Notes under the pieces: model-generated
Told to the model about the DNA's origin: nothing
What the model saw: only the letters and a program-made list of their open reading frames with translations
Databases searched by the model: none
From: Candidatus Altimarinota bacterium
GTDB taxonomy: Bacteria; Patescibacteriota; Gracilibacteria; BD1-5; UBA2023
Length of the DNA: 5,241 bases
NCBI GenBank assembly: GCA_943355085.1
Contig: CALREC010000067.1
Location: 1-5,241 of the forward strand
Reading direction: 5' to 3'
Shown: positions 1 to 5,241 of the stretch, piece after piece
How the letters are laid out: every line of letters begins with the position of its first letter
Numbering within the stretch: the first letter of the stretch is position 1
Translations under genes and position numbers: made by a program

Positions 1-117
1 GTCGATTATGGGTTTATTGTCTGATGTAATATTTTCTGGTACGGTCAGGGGTTTATTTTCTGTTTTTTTAGGGTCATTGTCATGATTTGTTAATCCTTCT
101 GGTCATTTTCCTGTCAT
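1..117 (-). CDS. Hypothetical protein, N-terminal part, runs off left edge
   Basis: I do not recognise this protein. From the ATG at 115-117 the minus strand is open to the window edge (39 codons), beginning MTGKGPEGLTNHDND and continuing as a polar, Asn/Lys/Pro/Asp-rich stretch, probably a disordered N-terminus. Codon 5 is UGA (103-105), read as Gly here. The same frame stays open upstream to an ATG at 304-306. That longer version would add 63 residues, overlap the end of the HEAT gene by 40 nt, and read the GT9-tail relic (186-230) in a foreign frame (Pro- and His-rich residues), so I prefer the shorter start. A possible -35/-10 (TTGCAA, 17 nt, extended -10 TGATAGAGT) lies just upstream on the minus strand, but it is weak. 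No Shine-Dalgarno is visible. The true start is uncertain. Confidence 0.5.
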
Positions 118-185
118 AAATACTTTTATTACAAAATAATATACCATTACTCTATCATATAACTCGCTCAATTGCAAAAAATTCA

Positions 186-230
186 CTATTTTTTGAGAGA
201 CTTGCGGATGATTTCTATGAGGAGGGGGGT
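186..230 (-). repeat. Relic copy of the GT9 gene 3' end
   Basis: This 45-nt stretch matches 2172-2216, the last 15 codons of the GT9 gene including its TAG stop, at 41 of 45 positions. In the GT9 frame it reads TPLLIEIIRKSLKK then TAG, against TPLLVEIIRKSLKK there. The four differences are two synonymous third-position changes plus two in one codon that give Val to Ile. Similarity stops abruptly at both ends, and the frame has a TAA at 234-236, one codon before the matching part. It looks like the leftover 3' tail of a lost paralogous gene, or a shared C-terminal cassette, lying between the HEAT gene and the left-edge gene. Confidence 0.75.
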
Positions 231-247
231 AAATTAGACTGAGTATT

Positions 248-262
248 TGATGATGATGATGA
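248..262. repeat. (TGA)5 trinucleotide microsatellite
   Basis: Five tandem TGA units on the plus strand lie directly downstream of the HEAT gene's stop codon. They are short enough to be chance, but a slippage-prone tract beside the tail relic fits a stretch of decaying or rearranged DNA. Confidence 0.6.
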
Positions 263-266
263 GGAG

Positions 267-1292
267 TTATTTTTTTATAAATAAATCTTTGTTTTCTTGT
301 ATCCATTTTTTTTCTTGTTCAAACAACATATCCATTTTCTTACTTACTATGTTTTGATACAGTGTTCAAATGAGATGCTCCTGTTGAGAGTATTGTGATA
401 AAAATCTCATTGCTTGAATGAAGTTTGTGTCATCGTTTCCATAATATACAATCTCGATTATTCTTTTTCTTGATATAAATTGCTTGACTCGCTGAATAAT
501 AGTTCCAACTTCAGATATTCCTCAAAACTTTATGACACCATCAAGAGCATTCATTTTGTTACGATTTTTTTCAAGAATTTTTATCAAAAATGGCAGATCA
601 TGTATGCTTCCAACTTCCGCAAGCATATATGGAATACATTCTGGGCAAGATGGAAGCATTTTTTCTCCAATCGCTTTCATGGAATCAAATGATTTTTGTG
701 TTCCAGCTTTACGCAGAGATATGCAAACATAAGCAAGAACATCCTCATCATCTGTATTTTCTGCTATATTAATAAGAGCACTTTCTACTCAGGGAATAAA
801 TATATTTCCTAGAGCTTGAATCGCATAATCTCTTACTAAATGTGATCTATGATAACAAAGTTTTATGATGACATCGATATTTATGTCATCATGAATTCAG
901 CATCAAGAAATACCAGAAAGAATACTATAGATTATCCATGAATGTTTTTCCACTTCAAGTTGTTTTATAATGAATTCAATAGTGCTTTTGTCTTTATTAT
1001 TTGAGTATAGATAGACAAGGGTACGATAGGCTGATTCCTTGATTCAAAATATCCCGTCCTTTATGCCGTAAGATGACTTGATTTTTATAGAAAGAATTAT
1101 CTCTTTAAGGAACTTGTAAAAATCTGGATTATTTAGCTTTTGAAACTCTTTCTGTTCGATAAGTTTTTCCAGAGATTTGTGCAAAATAATAGCATTTTCC
1201 TCCGTAAGTTCGGATATTTCGTTTGATCAGAGAATATTTTTACACCCCAGTTCATTGAGGATGTGTGCAAATGATTCGAGTTTATAGGACAT
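267..1292 (-). CDS. HEAT-repeat protein (UGA read as Gly)
   Basis: A 341-residue protein from the ATG at 1290-1292 to TAA at 267-269. It is visible as one frame only if UGA is sense: seven UGA codons give Gly22, 83, 130, 132, 168, 257 and 309. It is almost entirely helical. Residues about 110-240 hold repeated HEAT-like helix pairs, clearest at HLVRDYAIQALGNIFIPGVE (151-170) and DDEDVLAYVCISLRKAG (181-197), the pattern of HEAT_2/PBS-lyase-type solenoids. There is no signal peptide or membrane segment, so it is probably cytoplasmic. HEAT solenoids usually act as protein-binding scaffolds; no catalytic motif is visible and the partner is unknown. The C-terminus is Lys-rich (EQEKKWIQENKDLFIKK). 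No Shine-Dalgarno precedes the ATG. It is transcribed away from the DUF4160 operon, with a possible promoter at 1327-1354. Confidence 0.87.
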
Positions 1293-1326
1293 ATTATCAG
1301 TATTACATATATAAAAAACTCATTTT

Positions 1327-1354
1327 AGTATAACAAAACTGTTATGAAATCCAA
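1327..1354 (-). promoter_or_regulatory. Possible promoter of the HEAT-repeat gene
   Basis: On the minus strand a TTGGAT box (1349-1354) and a TATACT box (1327-1332) are separated by 16 nt, and the -10 box lies about 35 nt upstream of the ATG at 1292. The -10 is good and the -35 poor (3 of 6). The stretch is AT-rich, so chance matches are likely. The remaining intergenic DNA (1355-1484) shows only a weak 4-bp hairpin and a T6A6 tract. Confidence 0.35.
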
Positions 1355-1484
1355 GAGTTTTTGGTATTTTTTCTATTATCTTACTGAGGTACGGGCTTAT
1401 CCCGAAAACCTGGGGACTTTTTTAAAAAACTAAAATAATACAACTTTCTCAAGATATTACACTTTTTACTATTTTGCAAAAAAA

Positions 1485-1512
1485 TTGGTGTTTGTAGAGT
1501 TTTTGATATAAT
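1485..1512 (+). promoter_or_regulatory. Sigma-70-type promoter of the DUF4160-DUF2442 operon
   Basis: A TTGGTG -35 box (1485-1490) and a perfect TATAAT -10 box (1507-1512) are 16 nt apart, and the -10 is extended by an upstream TG (TGATATAAT). Transcription would start near 1519, leaving a leader of about 27 nt before the ATG at 1546. The leader is AT-rich and has no Shine-Dalgarno. Confidence 0.6.
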
Positions 1513-1545
1513 GTGTTCGATGATTTATGATTTTAATATAAAAGT

Positions 1546-1812
1546 ATGCCTACTATATCTATGTTTTTCGGAATCATTGTCCGTATGTATTTTGGACCAA
1601 AAGAACATAACCCAGCACACATACATGTTTATTATCAGGATAATACTGCAACTTTTAATATAGAAGATGGAGTTATATTGAATGGAAAGATGCCCAAAAG
1701 ACAAACAAAACTTATCGGAGCATGGATCGAAATACACAAAGAAGAACTTCTAGCAGACTGGAAGCTCTGTCAAGAATGAGAAAAACCTTTTGCTATTAAT
1801 CCACTACAATAA
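1546..1812 (+). CDS. DUF4160 family protein
   Basis: An 88-residue protein, full length for the DUF4160 family (PF13711). It starts MPTISMFFGIIVRMYF, carries the family's His cluster HNPAHIHVYY (21-30), a mid-protein segment around GKMPKRQTKLIGAWIEIH, and ends with the typical ELLADWKLCQEGEKPFAINP. Gly78 of that tail is encoded by UGA (1777-1779); standard-code reading would cut the protein at 77 residues and lose a conserved end, so this small gene is strong evidence for table 25. The true stop is TAA at 1810-1812. The downstream DUF2442 ATG follows after a single base, so the two are surely co-transcribed and probably translationally coupled. The biochemical function is unknown. DUF4160 and DUF2442 genes are often neighbours in bacteria, and a toxin-antitoxin-like or stoichiometric-partner role is only an inference. 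Confidence 0.93.
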
Positions 1813-1813
1813 T

Positions 1814-2056
1814 ATGATCCCCTCTATTATCGAAGTTACTTCCACACAGAATTATACCCTCAATATACTCTTTTCCAACGGAGAAAATCGGTCTTTTGAC
1901 ATGAGTCCTTATGTGGAAATTGGTATATTTCAAGAACTCAAAAATAAAGAGATGTTTGCTACGGCAAAAAAAAGTTTTGATACTGTAGAGTGGGATAATG
2001 GTGCAGATATCGATCCAGAATCGCTTTATATGGAAAGCGTGCCTTTGGTGAAGTAA
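1814..2056 (+). CDS. DUF2442 family protein
   Basis: An 80-residue protein from the ATG at 1814-1816 to TAA at 2054-2056. A TTG start at 1790 is open in the same frame but would overlap the DUF4160 gene and add residues unlike the family. It matches the DUF2442 pattern (PF10387): an N-terminal strand IIEVTSTQNYTLNILFSNGE, the segment FDMSPYVEIGIFQELKN (28-44), and the signature VEWDNGADIDPESLYMES (58-75). Its TGG Trp codon shows UGG works normally beside UGA=Gly. It contains no UGA. It follows the DUF4160 gene with a 1-nt gap, and its stop codon overlaps the base of a long hairpin terminator. Function is unknown; the tight pairing suggests the two proteins act together. Confidence 0.93.
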   Translation: MIPSIIEVTSTQNYTLNILFSNGENRSFDMSPYVEIGIFQELKNKEMFATAKKSFDTVEWDNGADIDPESLYMESVPLVK

Positions 2057-2109
2057 AACACTTTACTATAAACAGTTTATAGTAAAGTGTTTATAGTATA
2101 TGTTTTTTT
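2056..2109 (+). terminator. Long hairpin terminator after the DUF2442 gene
   Basis: A perfect 17-bp inverted repeat (2056-2072 with 2076-2092) around a 3-nt loop CAG begins on the last base of the DUF2442 stop codon. A T7 run follows at 2103-2109, about 10 nt after the stem. The stem is AT-rich but very long. Part of its right arm, GTTTATAGTA (2075-2084), is repeated at 2089-2098. It separates the plus-strand operon from the convergent GT9 gene; on the minus strand no U-tract follows the stem, so it looks one-directional. Confidence 0.7.
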
Positions 2110-2171
2110 AGAGAATTATCAAGAGATTACTATAATCGTCTTATTTTCATGAAATATGTTACGATATAGGG

Positions 2172-2216
2172 CTATTTTTTGAGAGACTTGCGTATGATTT
2201 CGACAAGGAGGGGGGT
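2172..2216 (-). repeat. GT9 tail segment shared with the relic at 186-230
   Basis: The last 14 sense codons and the TAG stop of the GT9 gene form a 45-nt block that recurs at 186-230 with 41 of 45 identities. The match starts exactly at the stop codon. Confidence 0.75.
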
Positions 2217-3494
2217 TTCGAAGTCGGCGAAGAGTTCGCGGTTGCCGTCTATGTTGAAGGTTGGGAGCCAGAGCGATGTTTTGTGCATGTGGGCGATGAC
2301 TTGGTCGTTTGGGGGGATTTCGGATATGGTCGAGAACCAGTTATTTTGTCATGCCGTTACTCTGCGTTCACAGTTTCCGGTAAATCCTGACCAGACATTA
2401 GGTTGGGCAAAGGTGTTTATGAAACAACTATTTGTGAGGGATTTGACCATATTGATTCCACCACCATCGATTCAGAGGACAAATTCAAAACTGGCCACAT
2501 GTTTCGTAAAATCTCCGAGAGAGTAGGTGTTTTTCTCGAGAGTGACATTGGATGGAAACTCCTCTGTTTTAAAAGTCTCATAAAGGAGATTTGTGTTGTC
2601 GTCGAGAACGGTTATGTACTCATCTGGAAATGCTTGTGCCACTTCATGAATAACTCGTCTCCACGTACGCACTGGGAGATTGCGAAACTCTTTGACTCCA
2701 ACAAAGAGACATATTCAAGATCGATCTACACTCGGATCATAGTCATAAAATGCTCCGATATTATCGTATACATAACTGCGAAATGATACTTGTTTTATCA
2801 TCTCTTTTATTCCCTCTCCCTCTGAGAGAGGTCCGGGGTGAGGGCTTTGAGCATCGTCCAGTCCAAATATCTTGGTGATGATTTCTATGTAGCTCTCGAT
2901 GAGATTAACATTGGAATAGTGGACATATGAATGATCGAGAGCTATATCGAGTATGTGTGATCCCCAAAATATATTTGGCCCCGCAACGATACAGTTATGA
3001 CGTTCTTTGTATATGAGTATGGTCGTCATGTCTCCTCCGCCCATATCAAATAAGAGAGATTGTTCGTCCCGCTCAGTTCCATGAGTCCATCGAAAGAAGA
3101 GGGTCTTGTAGAGAAAGCTGGTATGTTTCATGATCATCCGAGACAGTTTGGACTCATAGTCATCGATCGATTTTGGTTCTTCTTTGACTCGCACATTATT
3201 GCTTGCATCTTCTAGATCCTTGAGAAGGAAATTATTGTACTTGGAAGTGAGTATGATAATCTCTGCTTCGCACCCATTTGCTCGAAGCCAGGTTATGAGG
3301 AGTTTCAGAAATGGTTTCGATATTATAGCGTCACCGATTCGATCCGAACGATTGAGGTAAAAAGTTTGCAGGTTTTTGAGATCGACCGTCTTTGGTTTTT
3401 TTAACCGAATAATACACTTCCCAAGCCATACCCCAAATCGACTCGCGATTCTCAGAAGTATCAGGTGTATATGAAGGAAAAAAGATTTAAGCAT
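2172..3494 (-). CDS. Glycosyltransferase family 9 (heptosyltransferase-like)
   Basis: A 440-residue protein from ATG at 3492-3494 to TAG at 2172-2174, joined across three UGA codons (Gly260, 341, 382). GT9 enzymes such as WaaC/WaaF and RfaF move heptose or related sugars from ADP-sugar donors. After a hydrophobic, basic N-terminus comes the GT9 motif FYLNRSDRIGDAIISKPFLK (45-64). The C-terminal Rossmann half has KEFRNLPVRTWRRVIHEVA (about 268-286), the usual 'K.W....F..L' region, then LGIDGGGINMVKSL (340-353), matching the donor-binding loop after a UGA-coded Gly. Residues 217-228 (SPHPGPLSEGEG) come from an in-frame REP-like repeat, absent from typical relatives. The substrate is unknown; many CPR bacteria lack LPS, so a surface polysaccharide or glycoprotein is likelier than lipid A core. 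No Shine-Dalgarno. It follows the GT4 gene by 183 nt. Confidence 0.87.
2811..2846 (-). repeat. REP-like repeat copy 1, in frame inside the GT9 gene
   Basis: A 36-nt GC-rich, partly palindromic block (CCTCT-GAG-AGAGG hairpin at 2819-2831, then GGGGTGAGGG) stands out from the AT-rich surroundings. On the minus strand it is read as SPHPGPLSEGEG, 12 codons exactly, so the host frame is kept. PHP(G/N)PL.EGEG peptides of this kind are known from dispersed REP-like repeats in many bacterial genomes. Confidence 0.85.
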
Positions 3495-3541
3495 ATATCA
3501 TGACAATGGTAAAAAGATACTTCTAAAAATTACTATTTTCT

Positions 3542-3578
3542 TCCCTCTCTCCTCTGGGAGAGAGGTCGCGGGTGAGTG
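3542..3578 (-). repeat. REP-like repeat copy 2, between the GT genes
   Basis: A second full-length copy in the same orientation, with its own hairpin (CTCTCTCC...GGGAGAGAGG). It lies 48 nt upstream of the GT9 start codon, in the 183-nt gap between the GT4 stop and the GT9 ATG. A folded copy here could affect transcript stability or read-through between the two genes. Confidence 0.8.
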
Positions 3579-3610
3579 CTACGGAGGCAAAAATAGAATA
3601 ATACAGCCAT

Positions 3611-3631
3611 GGAGAGGGTAGGGGTGAGGTG
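3611..3631 (-). repeat. REP-like repeat copy 3 (half copy)
   Basis: Only the GGAGAGGGTAGGGGTGAGGT half is present; the other hairpin arm is missing. Same orientation as the other copies. The rest of the gap between the two GT genes shows no gene. Confidence 0.7.
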
Positions 3632-3677
3632 TATTATTAGAGAAATGAACATTCCTGTTTGGACGAGGGAAGTGAAG

Positions 3678-4847
3678 TTATAAAAACTTTTCTTTTACGA
3701 TTGTTTCAAAATTTTCGAGTGAAAATTCATGTGCACGTTTGATACAGTCATCTTTCATAGTCAGGGCCGTTTCTCGATCTAGATGTCGCACTGCTTCGAT
3801 GAGTTCTATTTTTGTTGCTTCTTTTGAGATCAGGAAGCCTGTTTTTTGGTGTATGACTGTTTCTTTGATACCTCACTCATCTACGCCAATAACCGGCACT
3901 CCACAAGCCATAGATTCGAGCGCCACCATCCCAAAATCCTCATTTTGTGCGATAAAAATAGTCGCAAGAGCCGCAGAAATATATTGAGGGAGATCGTTAT
4001 TGTTCGAGAGCGTCAGAAATGTGATATTGGGACATCATTCGGCTATTTTTATGATCTCATCTTTTTGTGGATCATTTTTTCCATATATAACGAGTAGTTT
4101 GGTATCGGGCATGTCCCTGAAGGCTTCGACTGTCCGAGCAACTCGCTTCAGACTCGAGAGCTTCGAGAAACTGATATAATAATTTTCTCCCATTACTCCC
4201 TCTCCTTCTAGGAGAGGGTTGGGGTGAGGTGTTTTCGTGATAGTGAGGTTGGGGTGAGGTGTTGGTATAAAAGCCTTTGTGTCTACTGGTGGATGAATGA
4301 TCTCACTTTCCCTCCCGAGATATGTTTTTATGGCCATCTGCAGATTGGTTGAGTTCGTATATATTTGATCAACTTGTCCGAGCTCATGACGATACATGAT
4401 TTCAAATATGGCTCGGATGAGCACATAGATTGGTCGGAGAAAAAAAGGAACTTTTTGATAATAAAATTCACGCTCTTCAAACAGGTAGCGGGGGAGAGAG
4501 TGTGCATAGTATATCTTCCTCGCATCTTTGCGAGCATTTCGAATCGCTGAAAGAGAGTCATTGCTGAATATAACTGTATCGTAGTCGGAAAGAAATCTTG
4601 TATGGAACAGCACTCTATATTTGAGGTATATTTGCCGAAACCCTTTTCAGAGACGGGTTTCATTTGTTCCAAATGGAATCATCTTGCCTATAAAACCCAT
4701 GGATTTTGGATCGAGCCCATCTATGCTAAAAAAGAGCGCCGCGAGATCGGCTCCGAGTGAGTTCGCGAGCATTATATTGAATCGTTCGGCTCATCCTCGA
4801 TAGAGGAACATATCATGTATGAGGCAGATTGTGTTTTTTGATATCAT
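3678..4847 (-). CDS. Glycosyltransferase family 4 (GT-B fold)
   Basis: A 389-residue protein from ATG at 4845-4847 to TAA at 3678-3680, joined across four UGA codons (Gly19, 67, 271, 325). It would transfer a sugar from a nucleotide-sugar donor to a surface-glycan acceptor in the cytoplasm. The N-terminal half has HDMFLYRGGAERFNIMLANS (11-30), the GT4 GGAE loop with its second Gly as UGA, and IYYAHSLPRYLFE (112-124). The C-terminal half has YYISFSKLSSLKRVARTVEA (from 223), the EX7E motif EDFGMVALE (Glu303 and Glu311) and VPVIGVDEGGIKETV, whose first Gly of GG is UGA. Residues about 196-219 come from a REP-like repeat and its partial tandem copy, in the interdomain linker, a tolerant site. A standard-code GTG start at 4613 would drop the acceptor domain's first 78 residues. 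No Shine-Dalgarno; a weak TTGATT/TATACT pair lies at 4872-4898. Confidence 0.94.
4196..4231 (-). repeat. REP-like repeat copy 4, in frame inside the GT4 gene
   Basis: A full copy with hairpin arms CCCTCTCCT and AGGAGAGGG. On the minus strand it is read TPHPNPLLEGEG, the same frame as the copy in the GT9 gene. It sits between FIP and ENYYISF, the linker before the second Rossmann domain. Confidence 0.85.
4243..4261 (-). repeat. REP-like repeat copy 5, partial tandem duplicate
   Basis: The 17-mer GGTTGGGGTGAGGTGTT at 4217-4233 recurs exactly at 4247-4263. The 30-nt offset is ten codons, so the duplication adds TPHPNLTITK without shifting the frame. Confidence 0.85.
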
Positions 4848-4886
4848 AGGCAATATGTATGTATGTGTTAGAGTATATATAAATAC

Positions 4887-4942
4887 AAAAAAAATCAAAA
4901 TAAAATCCCTCGCCTGATATGTATATATATCAGGCGAGGGAT
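4887..4942 (-). terminator. Rho-independent terminator of the right-edge gene
   Basis: A perfect 14-bp stem (4907-4920 with 4927-4940, arm CCCTCGCCTGATAT, 6-nt loop) extends by two A-T pairs to 4905/4942. On the minus strand it is followed by a U-rich run (plus-strand A-rich, 4887-4906). It lies 15 nt after the TAA of the right-edge gene and 40-60 nt before the GT4 start, so it insulates the GT operon from that gene. Confidence 0.85.
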
Positions 4943-4957
4943 AAAGAAGGATTGGTA

Positions 4958-5241
4958 TTATTGTAGAGAATATGGAAGGTTATTCCCTTTATTTACAACA
5001 GGATTGTCTCCATTGATACTTTTGATCAAGCCTGCAGTTTCTGGTGACACGAGTTGAATGTCTGTCCCATCTGCAAATTCACCACTGAGATACAGAGTTT
5101 TGAGATCTCCGGAGATAGATGTAACTTGAGCTATCTTCTCTGAACTACCGCGATTTACTACAATCCAGTCATTGACTTTGAAGAGCCCGAGACCAGTTGT
5201 TATATTCACCGTCTTATTTGGTCCATTATAACTTCCGCTTG
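4958..5241 (-). CDS. Unrecognised protein, C-terminal fragment, runs off right edge
   Basis: The minus strand is open from the window edge to TAA at 4958-4960, giving at least 93 C-terminal residues; the start lies outside. A GTG at 5207-5209 is in frame but is not preceded by a start signal, and the frame continues upstream through SGSYNGPNKTV, so it is probably internal. The sequence is Gly/Ser/Asn/Thr-rich, low in Cys and His, and alternates strand-like segments (DWIVVNRGSSEKIAQVTSIS, KTLYLSGEFADGTDIQLVS), as in beta-rich modules of secreted or surface proteins. No membrane anchor or sorting motif is visible at the C-terminus (NPVVNKGNNLPYSLQ). No UGA occurs in this part. Function is unknown; a surface role is an inference from composition and from the neighbouring glycan genes. 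Confidence 0.8.
   Translation of the reverse strand, partial: SGSYNGPNKTVNITTGLGLFKVNDWIVVNRGSSEKIAQVTSISGDLKTLYLSGEFADGTDIQLVSPETAGLIKSINGDNPVVNKGNNLPYSLQ

Noticed and set aside
480..772. Three overlapping plus-strand open frames
   Set aside because: They are antisense to the HEAT-repeat gene, whose long minus-strand frame explains the region.
1391..1430. CGGG-CTTAT-CCCG hairpin and a T6A6 tract in the divergent intergenic region
   Set aside because: The stem is only 4 bp and the A/T tract is not placed after it; too weak to call a terminator or attenuator.
1777..1779. UGA as Trp (mycoplasma-type code) or selenocysteine
   Set aside because: The sites align with Gly, not Trp or Cys; UGG is used for Trp; no SECIS-like hairpin is needed for 16 scattered UGAs.
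2179..2786. Plus-strand open frames opposite the GT9 gene
   Set aside because: They lie antisense to a recognised glycosyltransferase and their products resemble nothing; they are shadows.
2877..2890. GATGATTTCTATG shared with the relic at 208-220
   Set aside because: Short match arising from the same Ile-Glu-Ile-Ile codons within another part of the GT9 gene; probably coincidence.
2811..4263. CRISPR-like array from the repeated GC-rich blocks
   Set aside because: Spacing is irregular (30 to about 730 nt), copies are partial, and two lie in coding sequence; this is a REP-like family.
2172..4847. Reading the split glycosyltransferases as pseudogenes broken by UGA
   Set aside because: Both frames are otherwise intact on either side of each UGA, no frameshift is seen, and UGAs fall on conserved glycines in three unrelated families.

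Overview
The window comes from a bacterium that reads UGA as glycine (translation table 25), which points to the candidate phyla Gracilibacteria (BD1-5) or Absconditabacteria (SR1). With the standard code the genes fall into short pieces. With UGA as Gly, five clean reading frames appear, four of them complete and one running off the left edge. Together they hold 16 in-frame UGA codons, and several fall on glycines that are nearly invariant in their families: GGAE and DEGG of a GT4 glycosyltransferase, and the QEGEKPF tail of a DUF4160 protein. Every visible stop is TAA or TAG. UGG is used normally for Trp.

Layout from left to right: (1) the start of a minus-strand gene of unknown function, running off the left edge; (2) a short relic (186-230) that matches the 3' end of the GT9 gene farther right; (3) a minus-strand HEAT-repeat protein (267-1292); (4) a divergent intergenic stretch with a good promoter facing right; (5) a plus-strand two-gene operon, DUF4160 then DUF2442 (1546-2056), closed by a long hairpin; (6) a convergent minus-strand block with a GT9 heptosyltransferase-like gene (2172-3494) lying downstream of a GT4 glycosyltransferase gene (3678-4847); (7) a strong minus-strand terminator and, beyond it, the C-terminal part of an unrecognised protein cut by the right edge.

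The two glycosyltransferases probably belong to one cell-surface polysaccharide or glycoprotein pathway: GT4 uses a nucleotide- or lipid-linked sugar, and GT9 is of the ADP-heptose:LPS transferase type. The DUF4160/DUF2442 pair is a compact two-gene cassette of unknown function.

The most unusual features are the code itself, a GC-rich REP-like repeat family (five full or partial copies at 2811-4261) that sits in frame inside both glycosyltransferase genes and between them, and the duplicated GT9 tail. The tail copy shows mostly synonymous or conservative changes, as expected of a coding relic. No tRNA, rRNA, CRISPR array, transposase or phage gene was seen.
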